From Curtobacterium luteum (GTDB lineage Bacteria; Actinomycetota; Actinomycetes; Actinomycetales; Microbacteriaceae): a DNA stretch of 45,492 nucleotides. Numbering within the stretch: position 1 is the first letter of the stretch; every line of letters begins with the position of its first letter. Below are positions 7,474 through 16,240 of this stretch, piece after piece. Below the pieces are notes generated by a model. The model did no database searches and had not been told where the DNA came from. It saw only the letters and a list, made by a program, of their open reading frames with translations. The stretch spans positions 1 to 45,492 of the forward strand of contig NZ_LDQC01000021.1 of NCBI RefSeq assembly GCF_001475545.1, read 5' to 3'. The position numbers were made by a program, and so were the translations under genes.

Positions 7474-8474
7474 CCATCCACCTCGACCACGACACCGCCG
7501 CCCCCGCCGCCTCCGAGACCGCCGTCGGCACCACCGCCGCACCCGTCGAGGACAGCGCTGACGCCCTCGGAGCAGCCCGCGCTGAGCTGCGCGATCGCCT
7601 GCTCGCCGACGGCGTGCTCCTCGACCTCGGCTCCCCCGGCCTCTACGGCCGCACGGGGGTGTTCGAGCGCGTCTACTCCGCCGTCGACGCCGCCGCGGTC
7701 CGCAGCCAGGCCGACCTCGACGCCGAGGTCCTGCGCTTCCCGCCGGTCGAACCGCTGGCGTCGTTCGAGCGGACCGACTACATCGCGTCGTTCCCGGACC
7801 TCGCGGCCTCCATCTCCGGGTTCACCGGGGACGACCGGACGCACCGGGCGCTCCTCGCCGCCCGCGAGCGCGGGGAGCGCTGGGAGGGCTTCCTCGAACC
7901 CGCGGACCTCATGCTCACGCCGGCCGTCTGCCACCCCGTGTACGGCCTGGTCGGCGACACGGTGCCCGAGGGTGGCCGCTCGTTCGACATCCTCGGCGAC
8001 TCGTTCCGCCGTGAGCCGTCGCTCGACCCGATGCGGCTCCAGGCGTTCCACATGCACGAGTTCGTGCACATCGGCACGCCGGCTTCCGCGAAGGCGCACC
8101 GTGACGACCGCATCCCGGTGATGCACGCACTGCTCGAGTCGTTCGGCCTCGAGATCGACGTCGTGCCCGCGAACGACCCGTTCTTCGGCCGGGTCGGGCA
8201 GATGCTCGCCCGCAACCAGGTCGAGCAGGCGCTGAAGTTCGAGTTCGTGACCCCGGTCTACGGCCCGGGACACGACGCGACCGCGATCAGCTCCGCGAAC
8301 CTGCACGAGGACCACTTCGGCACGGCGTTCGGCATCCGGAGCGCGGACGGCGGCGTCGCCCACAGTGCCTGCATCGCGTTCGGCCTGGAGCGCATCACCA
8401 TCGCGCTCTTCGCCGCGCACGGCACCGACCCCGACGAGTGGCCGGCGGCCGTCCGCTCGGCGCTGGCACTGTGA
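7470..8474 (+). CDS. Amino acid:[carrier protein] ligase (class II aaRS-like)
   Basis: The 334-residue protein is a class II aminoacyl-tRNA synthetase catalytic core without a tRNA-binding domain, of the atypical-SerRS-like family shown to load small amino acids onto carrier-protein phosphopantetheine. Motif 2 is around FRREPSLDPMRL (179-190), motif 3 around FGLERITIALFAAHG (304-318, Arg308). Probable Zn ligands are Cys154 (TPAVCHPVY), Glu197 (HMHEFVHIG) and Cys301 (HSACIAFG), matching the Cys/Glu/Cys set of the family. The first 30 residues are low complexity. The amino acid used cannot be read from sequence; Gly or Ala would fit described members. GTG 7470 overlaps the flavoprotein stop. 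Confidence 0.88.
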   Translation: MTIHLDHDTAAPAASETAVGTTAAPVEDSADALGAARAELRDRLLADGVLLDLGSPGLYGRTGVFERVYSAVDAAAVRSQADLDAEVLRFPPVEPLASFERTDYIASFPDLAASISGFTGDDRTHRALLAARERGERWEGFLEPADLMLTPAVCHPVYGLVGDTVPEGGRSFDILGDSFRREPSLDPMRLQAFHMHEFVHIGTPASAKAHRDDRIPVMHALLESFGLEIDVVPANDPFFGRVGQMLARNQVEQALKFEFVTPVYGPGHDATAISSANLHEDHFGTAFGIRSADGGVAHSACIAFGLERITIALFAAHGTDPDEWPAAVRSALAL

Positions 8475-10042
8475 GCACCCTGCACGGCTGGTCCGGCTCC
8501 CCCGCCGTCCGCGTGGCCGTGCAGCTGCCGCCCGCTGCGCGGGCCGGGGTCGTCGTCGTCCCACCGCTCGGACAGGAGGGCGTGATCGCGTACCGCACCC
8601 TTCGCCTGCTGGCGGACCGCCTGGAGGCCCGTGGCGTGGCCTCGGTGCGCTACGACCCGTCCGGACGTGGGGACTCCGCCCCCGACACCGACCCGCACGC
8701 GCAGGTCCGGTCCGCGGGACACGCGGCCGCGCTGCTCCGCAGCACGGGTGTCGAGCGGATCGCCTTCGTCGGGCTGGCGTCGGCGGCGTTGATCGCCGCC
8801 GGGGCTGCCGGGGACGGCGACGCGCTCGTCGTGTGGGACCCGCCGGCGTCCGGTCGTGCGTGGCTCCGTGGCCAGCGGGCGCTCGCGACCATGACGATCG
8901 GTCCCGACCGCGTGGTCGACGGGTACGAGACGCTCGTCGGCATCGACGTGGACGCTGCCGAGGCCGACGTCCTCGGCGCGATCGCCTACACCCCGCGGTC
9001 TGCGCCGACCGTGTCGTTCGTCCGCGAGGGTGCTCCGGCGCCCCGCGCGCTCGGCCCGGTCGAGCGGATCGAGGTCACCGGCAGCGCCGAGCTCCTCGAC
9101 CGCACGAGCATGCACGCCCGGATCCCCGACGCCGCGGTGGACGCCGTGGTCTCCTGGCTCGACACCTGGGCCCCGGTGGCCCCGGTGCCCGTTCGGCAGC
9201 CCGTCCTGCAGGAGGTGCTCGACGTCGACGGGCGGGTGTCCGAGCGCACGGTCCGGATCGGTCCGGAGGCCCTGTTCGGCATCGAGACGGTCTCGTCCGC
9301 GCAGCACCACGACGCTCCGACCGTCCTGCTGCACAACGGCTCGGCGGAGCACCGCGTCGGCGCCACGGACTACCAGGTCGCACTCGCGCGGGACCTCGCT
9401 CGAGACGGCGCTCGGGTCCTCCGCATCGACCGACGTGGCACGGGCGAGAGCTCGGTGGTGCGGGCGGACGAGCGGGACTTCATGTTCGCGCAGGAGTGGA
9501 TCGACGACCAGTCGGCGGTCGTCGACGCGCTCGACGTCCCGCCGGAGCGGCTCGCCCTCGTCGGGATGTGCGCCGGCGCCTGGCTCGCCGGTCGTGCCGT
9601 CGAGGAAGCACCGCGACTCGTGGTCGAGATCAGTCCGAACGACTACCGGCGGACGCCGGCGGCACCGGGCAGCTACGCGGACCACGTCCGTGCGGTCGAC
9701 GCCCCGTCGCCGCGTCGGGCATGGGTCCGGGAGCGGTACAACCGGTACGTGCCGGAACGACTCCGTGCACGCATCGCTCGTCGGGACCGGGTGGGCGGCG
9801 TCGTCGGCCACGTCCGTCCACTCGTGCAGCACGGCACCGAGGTCGTGCTCGTCGTGGCGCCGGAGGACGCCGAGCTGTTCGACCGGCTCGGCGGTCGTCG
9901 CGCGGTCAAGCGGTGGTCGGGCCAGGTGGACGTCGTCCGGGTGCCGGAGGGCGACCACGCACTGTTCTCCCCCGCGATGCGCGCCGCCGTCCGGGCCGAG
10001 GTCCGCGCCCGCGTCGCCGCGACGTTCCCCGCCCACGTCTGA
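8471..10042 (+). CDS. Tandem alpha/beta-hydrolase with Cys nucleophile
   Basis: The 523-residue protein carries two alpha/beta-hydrolase domains. The first (about 1-235) has RYDPSGRGDSA but at the nucleophile elbow reads VGLASAA, with Ala103 at the catalytic position, so it is probably inactive. The second (about 245-523) has RIDRRGTGESS, elbow VGMCAGAW with Cys367 in a GxCxG, an acidic residue in VVAPEDAEL (Asp466) and His496 in EGDHALFSP. GxCxG is unusual for hydrolases and known from acyltransferase-like members such as PHA synthases. As the last gene of the operon, coupled by GTGA to the ligase, it may release or transfer the aminoacyl group from the carrier (inference). Confidence 0.8.
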   Translation: MSTLHGWSGSPAVRVAVQLPPAARAGVVVVPPLGQEGVIAYRTLRLLADRLEARGVASVRYDPSGRGDSAPDTDPHAQVRSAGHAAALLRSTGVERIAFVGLASAALIAAGAAGDGDALVVWDPPASGRAWLRGQRALATMTIGPDRVVDGYETLVGIDVDAAEADVLGAIAYTPRSAPTVSFVREGAPAPRALGPVERIEVTGSAELLDRTSMHARIPDAAVDAVVSWLDTWAPVAPVPVRQPVLQEVLDVDGRVSERTVRIGPEALFGIETVSSAQHHDAPTVLLHNGSAEHRVGATDYQVALARDLARDGARVLRIDRRGTGESSVVRADERDFMFAQEWIDDQSAVVDALDVPPERLALVGMCAGAWLAGRAVEEAPRLVVEISPNDYRRTPAAPGSYADHVRAVDAPSPRRAWVRERYNRYVPERLRARIARRDRVGGVVGHVRPLVQHGTEVVLVVAPEDAELFDRLGGRRAVKRWSGQVDVVRVPEGDHALFSPAMRAAVRAEVRARVAATFPAHV

Positions 10043-10418
10043 GGGCCCGGCGAGGTCCGCTCAGGCCGCTGTCGAACGACGGTGCCGCCGTCGCACGACG
10101 ACGGCGCCGTCGTCCGTTGCACGCGCAACGGTTGCACGCGCAACGGTTGCACGCGCGCCGAGACGACACGACCGCCGTCGCACGACAACGGCGCCGTCGT
10201 CCCTTGCACGCGCAACGGTTGCACGCGCGCCGAGACGACACGACCGCCGTCGCACGACAACGGCGCCGTCGTCCCTTGCACGCGCAACGGTTGCACGCGC
10301 GCGGAGACGACACGACCGCCGTCGCACGACAACGGCGCCGTCGTCCGTTGCACGCGCAAGCATCGGCACGAGGGGGTACGACGACGGTGTCACTCGTCCA
10401 CGCAGGCGAGCACCCACG
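10043..10418. repeat. 72-bp tandem repeat array between convergent hydrolase genes
   Basis: The 376-bp gap holds an array from about 10088 to 10365. The landmark TCGCACGAC recurs at 10091, 10178, 10250 and 10322, giving two exact 72-bp periods and one of 87. The extra 15 bp is another copy of TTGCACGCGCAACGG. Each unit has a near-palindrome centred on CGGCGCCG (first copy perfect, ACGACGGCGCCGTCGT) and CGTTGC-ACGC-GCAACG hairpins. Since 72 is a multiple of three, several frames stay open, but I do not think it is coding. A role in termination or as a protein-binding array is possible. Confidence 0.85.
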
Positions 10419-11348
10419 TCAGGGGGTGAGGAGCGCGGCGACCACGGCGGGGTGCTCGACGTGGGCGAAGTGACCGCAGTCGTCCAGGAGCTCCGTCCGG
10501 ACACCGGGCACGAGCTCGCGCAACTCGTCGAGGTCCGCGGGGCGCGCGAAGACGTCGCCGCGCCCGAGGACGGCGACGACCGGGCACGCGATGCTCCGCC
10601 AACGCTCGGTGTCGTACCCTGCAGCCGACCGGGCCGCTGCCGTGAACCCGCCCGGTCGGAGCTCGCGCACGAAGGCGTCGAGCACGCTGCGGTCGAGTCG
10701 GCGCACGTGCGTGAACACCGGAGCAGCGAGCAGCCGCAGCAGGCCGACCGCGGCGAGTCCGCGGAGCAGCGGCACCGCGGCCCGACCGGTCACGAGGAGC
10801 CCGGCGCGGAGCAGCGTGTACGCCGGCAGCGTCCGGAGCGCGCGCCACGGGTGCCGGGCGGCACGGACCGTCGCAGCGGTCGTCGGCGACACGAGGACGA
10901 GCGAGCGCACCCGCTCCGGCAGCGCGACCGCGAGGTGCAGCCCGATGAACGCACCCATCGAGTGCCCGATCACCCGGACGGGCCCCGTGCCGAGGGCGTC
11001 GAGGACCGCGGACACGACGTCGGACCCGTCGTCGATCGTCAACGGCGCCGACGGGGCCGGGGAGGAGCCCCAACCGGGCAGGTCGAGCAGCACCACACCG
11101 CGGCCACGGAGACCGTCCGCGGCAGCGAGCAGCGGGGTCCACGTCGTCCACGACCCGGCGACGCCGTGCAGGAGCAGGACGGGGTCCGGCCCCGGTCGGT
11201 GGTGCACCACCACGGGGCCGACCGACGTGACGACGGTCGTGCGGACGAGCGACCAGCGTGCGGGTTCGTCACGCAACGGGAACGGCGCGTAGGCGCCGTC
11301 GCGGCAGGCGACCACGTCGTCCACCGTGTGTCCGTCGATGAGCCGCAC
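10419..11348 (-). CDS. Alpha/beta-fold hydrolase
   Basis: The 309-residue protein has a complete triad: nucleophile Ser in GHSMGAF, Asp in LGRGDVFARP and His in DDCGHFAHVEHP. The oxyanion region is LLHGVAGSW and a Gly-Trp-Gly follows LLDLPGWG. A helical cap with several hydrophobic stretches separates the strands. The substrate is not evident (ester, lactone or C-C bond). Start is GTG 11348 with a strong GGAGGGAGG-type ribosome site just upstream. It faces the carrier-protein operon tail to tail across the 72-bp array, so a shared pathway is possible but not shown. It lies 53 bp downstream of the peroxiredoxin gene on the same strand. Confidence 0.88.
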   Translation of the reverse strand: MRLIDGHTVDDVVACRDGAYAPFPLRDEPARWSLVRTTVVTSVGPVVVHHRPGPDPVLLLHGVAGSWTTWTPLLAAADGLRGRGVVLLDLPGWGSSPAPSAPLTIDDGSDVVSAVLDALGTGPVRVIGHSMGAFIGLHLAVALPERVRSLVLVSPTTAATVRAARHPWRALRTLPAYTLLRAGLLVTGRAAVPLLRGLAAVGLLRLLAAPVFTHVRRLDRSVLDAFVRELRPGGFTAAARSAAGYDTERWRSIACPVVAVLGRGDVFARPADLDELRELVPGVRTELLDDCGHFAHVEHPAVVAALLTP

Positions 11349-11401
11349 CGTGCCTCCCTCCCGTCCGGACGCGTCAGCGTCCTCCGGAGGGGTTCGGAAC
11401 G

Positions 11402-11890
11402 CTAGCCGACCGGGACGGGTGCCGCGCAGGCGGCGAGGCGGTCGAGGGCGGCGCGGTACTCCGCGACGTCGCGCTGCAGACCCGGTTCGGTGATGATCGA
11501 GGCCTTGATGCGCCCCTGCACGTCGATGACGAAGGTCGCCCGGGTGGCGAAGCCCTTCTTGTCGAGGAACACGCCGTACTCCTTCGACACCGCACCGTGC
11601 GGCCAGAAGTCCGCGAGGAGCTCGAAGTCGTAGCCGTTGGCCTCGGCGAACGACCGGAGCGTCGCCTTGGAGTCGACGGAGATGCCGATGAGCTCGACAC
11701 GCTGGTCCTGGAACATCGCGATGTTGTCCTGCAGGACGCAGAGCTCGTTCGTGCAGCCCGACGAGAACGCGAGGGGGAAGAAGACGAGGGCGACGGGGCG
11801 GATGCCGCGGAAGTCGCTGAGGCGGACGTGCTCGCCGAACTGGTTCGGGAGCTCGAAGTCCGGCGCGAGGGAGCCGATCTCCAGTGCCAT
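11402..11890 (-). CDS. Peroxiredoxin (AhpE/BCP-like)
   Basis: This 162-residue thiol peroxidase reduces peroxides through a peroxidatic Cys in FSSGCTNELC. The usual Thr of TxxC is Ser here, a common variant. A second Cys six residues later (CTNELC) could be the resolving residue. The thioredoxin-fold landmarks are PDFELPNQFGE, ALVFFPLAF and ATFVIDVQGRIK. ATG 11890 has a GAGGAAG ribosome site, and a full promoter (-35 TTGCAT, 16 bp, -10 TACGAT) lies upstream. It may be cotranscribed with the hydrolase downstream. It diverges from aceE. Confidence 0.9.
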   Translation of the reverse strand: MALEIGSLAPDFELPNQFGEHVRLSDFRGIRPVALVFFPLAFSSGCTNELCVLQDNIAMFQDQRVELIGISVDSKATLRSFAEANGYDFELLADFWPHGAVSKEYGVFLDKKGFATRATFVIDVQGRIKASIITEPGLQRDVAEYRAALDRLAACAAPVPVG

Positions 11891-11968
11891 CGGTGCGTGT
11901 GCTTCTTCCTCGGGCGTGGTGTGTGCCCGTGTCCCGTGCAGGCGCGGGTCACGCGTGCACGATCGGCA

Positions 11969-11996
11969 ATCGTACGCCGACGTCACCCGAATGCAA
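11969..11996 (-). promoter_or_regulatory. Sigma70-like promoter of the peroxiredoxin gene
   Basis: On the minus strand -35 TTGCAT (11991-11996) and -10 TACGAT (11969-11974) are 16 bp apart, predicting a transcript start near 11962 and a leader of about 70 nt. Confidence 0.6.
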
Positions 11997-12047
11997 GCGC
12001 GTGTCCACGTGCACGTCACCATCAGGGTCACGGTCGGTGGTGGGGCC

Positions 12048-12053
12048 TAGAGT
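12048..12053 (+). promoter_or_regulatory. -10 element upstream of aceE
   Basis: TAGAGT would start transcription near 12060, giving a leader of about 70 nt to the GTG at 12132. No good -35 is seen. Confidence 0.4.
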
Positions 12054-12131
12054 GGTGGGGGTTTCCCTCCGGTCCGACCCGACCGTCGGAACCCGCCATG
12101 TCCACCACCACGAGAACGAACGAGGTCAAGG

Positions 12132-14876
12132 GTGACGGTGAACGACCAGGACCCGTACAGCGCAGGCAGCAACGACCAGGACCCGGAGGAGACCGCCGAG
12201 TGGCGTGAGTCCCTCGACGGCCTGGTGCAGACCCACGGCCACCAGCGCGGCCGCGAGATCATGCTGAGCCTGCTCAAGCGGTCCAAGGAACTGCACCTCG
12301 GTGTGCCGATGGTCCCCACGACGGACTACGTCAACACCATCGCTCCGGAGAACGAGCCCGAGTTCCCCGGTGACGAGGAGCTCGAGCGCCGCTACCGCCG
12401 GTGGATCCGCTGGAACGCCGCGATCACGGTGCACCGCGCCCAGCGGCCGGGCATCGCCGTGGGCGGACACATCTCGACCTACGCGTCGAGCGCCGCGATG
12501 TACGAGGTCGGTTACAACCACTTCTTCCGCGCGCAGGACCACCCCTCCGGCGGCGACCAGGTCTTCTTCCAGGGCCACGCCTCCCCCGGCATGTACGCCC
12601 GCGCATACATGGAAGGCCGCCTCAGCGAGGACCAGCTCGACGGCTTCCGGCAGGAGAAGTCCCACGCAGGCGGTGGGCTGTCGTCCTACCCGCACCCGCG
12701 TCTCATGCCGCACTTCTGGCAGTTCCCGACCGTGTCGATGGGCATCGGCCCGATCAACGCGATCTACCAGGCGCAGCAGGCGAAGTACCTCTCGAACCGC
12801 GGCATCAAGGACGCGTCCGACCAGCAGGTGTGGGCGTTCCTCGGCGACGGCGAGATGGACGAGGTCGAGTCGCGCGGACAGCTCCAGGTCGCCGCGAACG
12901 ACGGCCTCGACAACCTGAACTTCGTGATCAACTGCAACCTGCAGCGTCTCGACGGTCCGGTCCGCGGCAACGGCAAGATCATCCAGGAGCTCGAGGCCTT
13001 CTTCCGCGGCGCGGGCTGGAACGTCATCAAGGTGATCTGGGGTCGCGAGTGGGATGACCTCCTCGCCCGCGACACCGAGGGCGCCCTGCTCAACCTCATG
13101 AACGCCACGCCCGACGGTGACTACCAGACGTACAAGGCCGAGAACGGCGCGTACGTCCGCGAGAACTTCTTCGGGCGCGACCCGCGGGCACTCCAGCTGG
13201 TCGAGGGCTACTCCGACGACCAGATCTGGAACCTGAAGCGCGGTGGCCACGACTACCGCAAGGTCTACGCCGCGTTCAAGGCCGCGACCGAGCACAAGGG
13301 CCAGCCGACCGTCATCCTCGCGAAGACGGTCAAGGGCTACGGCCTCGGCCCGAGCTTCGAGGGGCGCAACGCGACCCACCAGATGAAGAAGCTCACGCTC
13401 GACAACCTCAAGCAGTTCCGCGACGAGATGCGCATCCCGATCTCCGACGCGCAGCTCGAGGAGAACCCCTACACGCCGCCGTACTACCACCCGGGGAACG
13501 ACGACGAGGCGATCCAGTACATGCACGAGCGTCGCCGCGAGCTCGGCGGCTACGTGCCGGAGCGTCGGACGAAGTACACGCAGGTCACCCTGCCCGACGA
13601 CTCGAAGTACCAGGTCGTCAAGAAGGGCTCCGGCAAGCAGGAGGTCGCCACGACGATGGCGTTCGCCCGCCTGCTGAAGGACCTGCTGCGCTCGCCCGAC
13701 TTCGGCGACCGCGTGGTCCCGATCATCCCGGACGAGGCACGCACGTTCGGCATGGACGCGTACTTCCCGACCGCGAAGATCTACAACCCGAACGGCCAGC
13801 ACTACACGTCGGTCGACCGCGAGCTCCTCCTGGCGTACAAGGAGAGCCCGCAGGGCCAGATCATCCACGTCGGCATCAACGAGGCGGGTGCCCTCGCGGC
13901 GTTCACCGCGGTCGGCACCTCGTACTCGACGCAGGGCGAGCCGCTCATCCCGGTCTACGTCTTCTACTCGCAGTTCGGGTTCCAGCGCACCGGTGACGCC
14001 ATCTGGGCCGCCGGCGACCAGATGACCCGCGGGTTCATGATCGGCGCCACCGCCGGCCGGACGACCCTGACGGGTGAGGGCCTACAGCACGCCGACGGCC
14101 ACTCGCTGCTCCTCGCGGCGACGAACCCGGCCGTGGTGTCCTACGACCCCGCGTACGGGTACGAGATCGGCCACATCGTCAAGGCCGGCCTCGAGCGCAT
14201 GTACGGCACGAACGAGGACGGCTCGCCGAAGCACGCCGACCCGAACGTCATGTACTACCTCACGGTCTACAACGAGCCGCTGGTCCAGCCGGCCGAGCCG
14301 GAGGGTGTCGACGCCGAGGGCATCGTCAAGGGGATGTACCTCCTCAAGCCGAGCGAGCAGGACGGCCCGAAGGCGCAGCTGCTCGCGTCCGGTGTCGCCG
14401 TGCCGTGGATCCTCGAGGCGCAGCAGCTCCTCGCCGAGGACTGGGGCGTGTCGGCGGACGTCTGGAGCGTCACGAGCTGGGGTGAGCTGTACCGCGACGG
14501 TCTCGACGCGGAGCAGCACGCGTTCCTCAACCCGAACGAGGCCCCGCGGACGCCGTACGTCACCGAGCGCCTGCTCGGCACCGAGGGCCCGGTCGTGGCG
14601 GTGAGCGACTTCATGCACCAGGTGCAGGAGCAGATCCGCCCGTTCGTCCCGACCGACTACGCCACGCTCGGCGCCGACGGCTTCGGCTTCTCGGACACCC
14701 GCCCGGCAGCCCGCCGCTTCTTCCACATCGACGGCCCCTCGGTCGTCGTGCGGACGCTGCAGCAGCTGGCGAAGCAGGGCAAGGTCGACCACGCCCTCGT
14801 GCAGCAGGCGATCGACAAGTACCGCCTGCACGACGTCACCGCCGGAACCACCGGCAGCGCGGGCGGCGAGAGCTGA
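12132..14876 (+). CDS. aceE: Pyruvate dehydrogenase E1 component, homodimeric
   Basis: The 914-residue protein is the thiamine-diphosphate-dependent decarboxylase of the pyruvate dehydrogenase complex, which makes acetyl-CoA with E2 and E3. The ThDP/Mg site is [12 protein letters not shown] through [15 protein letters not shown]. Other landmarks are [40 protein letters not shown] and [11 protein letters not shown] in the C-terminal half. Length matches the alpha2 AceE type used by actinobacteria. GTG 12132 was chosen; GTG 12138 is also possible. It precedes fasR by one base, linking acetyl-CoA production to fatty-acid synthesis genes. Confidence 0.97.
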   Translation: MTVNDQDPYSAGSNDQDPEETAEWRESLDGLVQTHGHQRGREIMLSLLKRSKELHLGVPMVPTTDYVNTIAPENEPEFPGDEELERRYRRWIRWNAAITVHRAQRPGIAVGGHISTYASSAAMYEVGYNHFFRAQDHPSGGDQVFFQGHASPGMYARAYMEGRLSEDQLDGFRQEKSHAGGGLSSYPHPRLMPHFWQFPTVSMGIGPINAIYQAQQAKYLSNRGIKDASDQQVWAFLGDGEMDEVESRGQLQVAANDGLDNLNFVINCNLQRLDGPVRGNGKIIQELEAFFRGAGWNVIKVIWGREWDDLLARDTEGALLNLMNATPDGDYQTYKAENGAYVRENFFGRDPRALQLVEGYSDDQIWNLKRGGHDYRKVYAAFKAATEHKGQPTVILAKTVKGYGLGPSFEGRNATHQMKKLTLDNLKQFRDEMRIPISDAQLEENPYTPPYYHPGNDDEAIQYMHERRRELGGYVPERRTKYTQVTLPDDSKYQVVKKGSGKQEVATTMAFARLLKDLLRSPDFGDRVVPIIPDEARTFGMDAYFPTAKIYNPNGQHYTSVDRELLLAYKESPQGQIIHVGINEAGALAAFTAVGTSYSTQGEPLIPVYVFYSQFGFQRTGDAIWAAGDQMTRGFMIGATAGRTTLTGEGLQHADGHSLLLAATNPAVVSYDPAYGYEIGHIVKAGLERMYGTNEDGSPKHADPNVMYYLTVYNEPLVQPAEPEGVDAEGIVKGMYLLKPSEQDGPKAQLLASGVAVPWILEAQQLLAEDWGVSADVWSVTSWGELYRDGLDAEQHAFLNPNEAPRTPYVTERLLGTEGPVVAVSDFMHQVQEQIRPFVPTDYATLGADGFGFSDTRPAARRFFHIDGPSVVVRTLQQLAKQGKVDHALVQQAIDKYRLHDVTAGTTGSAGGES

Positions 14877-14877
14877 G

Positions 14878-16107
14878 TTGTCGACACCCCGCACCGACCC
14901 TGCCGTGAGCCAGCAGAGCGACCGCGAACGCGCGCTCTCCTGGCTCCGGCAGGTGTCGGGCGAACTCTCCACCGCGACGATCAAGCGGCTCGAGGACACG
15001 CTGCCCTGGTACAGCGAGATGCCACCGGGGCGTCGCTCGGCCGTCGGGCTCGTCGCCCAGGCCGGCATCACCTCGTTCATCAGCTGGCTCGAGGGCACCG
15101 CGTCCACCCCGTGGATCGCCGCGGCCGACGTCTTCGGCTCCGCGCCGCGTGAGCTCCTCCGGTCCGTGAGCCTGCAGCAGACGCTGCAGCTCATCCGGGT
15201 GGTCGTCACCGTGGTCGAGGAGCGCGCCAAGGACGACGAGATGCTGCAGGAGGCGATCCTCAAGTACTCGCGGGACATCGCCTTCGCGGCTGCCGACGTC
15301 TACGCCCGTGCGGCCGAGGCCCGCGGGCTCTGGGACGCCCGACTCGAGGCGCTGGTCGTCGACTCGATCCTCTCCGGCGAGTACGACGACGAGCTGCCCT
15401 CCCGGATCGCGGCGCTCGGCTGGCACGGCCACGGCGAGGTCGCGGTGCTCGTCGGCACCGCACCGAAACAGCTGGAGGTCGACCAGATCCGCCGGACGGC
15501 CCGCCACATGGACGCCGACGTCCTCATCGGCGTGCAGGGATCCCGGCTCGTGGTCGTCATCGGCAGGGCGACGCCGCGCGACGACGTCCCCGAGGGCGAG
15601 GACCCGGTGTCGTTCACCGCGATCGCCCAGGCCCTCGAGCCGTCGTTCGGCGAGGGCCACCTCGTGCTCGGCAACGAGGTCCCCGGCGTGGTCGACGCCT
15701 CGACGAGCGCCAAGGCCGCCCTTGCGGGGTTCGCCGTTGCACGCGCGTGGCGCGGTGCACCGCGTCCGGCACTCGCCGACGACCTGCTGCCCGAACGGGC
15801 CCTGGCCGGCGACCCGCTGGCCCGGTCCGCGCTCGTGCAGCGCATCTACGTCCCTCTGAAGGACCAGTCCACCGAGCTCCTCCAGACGCTCTGGTGCTAC
15901 CTCGACACCGGGCGCTCGCTCGAGGCCACCGCCCGTGAGCTCTTCGTGCACCCGAACACCGTGCGCTACCGCCTGCGCCGGGTCGCGGACATCATCGGCT
16001 GGGACGCCACCCACGCCCGGGACGCCCTGATCGTCCAGTCGGCGCTCATCCTCGGTGCGATGTCCGAGTCGGCGTCCGGCCGACGGCGCCTGCCCCAGCG
16101 CCGGTGA
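14878..16107 (+). CDS. fasR: PucR-family activator of fatty-acid genes (FasR-like)
   Basis: The 409-residue regulator ends in the PucR-type helix-turn-helix: SLEATARELFVHPNTVRYRLRRVADIIGWD at the C-terminus. The N-terminal part is an all-helical domain and the middle is a GGDEF-like fold typical of the family. In Streptomyces a PucR-type protein, FasR, sits directly before fabD-fabH-acpP-fabF and activates it; gene order here is the same, which is the basis for the name. Two dyad sites upstream of fabD are the likely target. The start is TTG 14878, one base after the aceE stop, or GTG 14905 in the same frame. Confidence 0.85.
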   Translation: MSTPRTDPAVSQQSDRERALSWLRQVSGELSTATIKRLEDTLPWYSEMPPGRRSAVGLVAQAGITSFISWLEGTASTPWIAAADVFGSAPRELLRSVSLQQTLQLIRVVVTVVEERAKDDEMLQEAILKYSRDIAFAAADVYARAAEARGLWDARLEALVVDSILSGEYDDELPSRIAALGWHGHGEVAVLVGTAPKQLEVDQIRRTARHMDADVLIGVQGSRLVVVIGRATPRDDVPEGEDPVSFTAIAQALEPSFGEGHLVLGNEVPGVVDASTSAKAALAGFAVARAWRGAPRPALADDLLPERALAGDPLARSALVQRIYVPLKDQSTELLQTLWCYLDTGRSLEATARELFVHPNTVRYRLRRVADIIGWDATHARDALIVQSALILGAMSESASGRRRLPQRR

Positions 16108-16156
16108 GCCGCGAGCCGGTCGGCGCCGGCACGCGGACCCGCTCCGCACCGCGGCT

Positions 16157-16205
16157 TGTAGGACTTCGCACAATGTCGCGCGGGGATTCGTGTGGGAAGT
16201 CCACA
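16157..16205. promoter_or_regulatory. Two operator-like dyads before fabD
   Basis: TGTGGGAAGTCCACA (16191-16205) is an inverted repeat TGTGG-GAAGT-CCACA. The left site 16157-16172 reads, on the other strand, TGTGCGAAGTCCTACA, the same motif with one insertion and one substitution. Their centres are about 33 bp apart, three helical turns, and just upstream of the predicted fabD -10. This is a candidate FasR binding region (inference). Confidence 0.55.
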
Positions 16206-16228
16206 CGGACCCCGCGTGCCGTCCCCGG

Positions 16229-16234
16229 CAGGAT
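16229..16234 (+). promoter_or_regulatory. Possible -10 element for fabD
   Basis: CAGGAT ends 6 nt before the GTG at 16241; no ribosome site is present. It fits the leaderless pattern seen at other genes, with C instead of T at the first base. Confidence 0.35.
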
Positions 16235-16240
16235 TGTCCG

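Noticed and set aside
8471..10042. Exosortase-associated hydrolase system
   Set aside because: The hydrolase has a resemblance, but no exosortase, glycan cluster or sorting signal is seen nearby.
2567..10042. Classical nonribosomal peptide or polyketide cluster
   Set aside because: No condensation, ketosynthase or modular protein is present; only discrete enzymes around one carrier protein.
10082..10429. Open frame with 24-residue repeats across the 72-bp array
   Set aside because: The repeat length is a multiple of three, so several frames on both strands remain open. No start signal or recognisable protein supports coding.
12126..13868. Long minus-strand open frame opposite aceE
   Set aside because: It is the antisense shadow of a well-matched aceE and has no family features.
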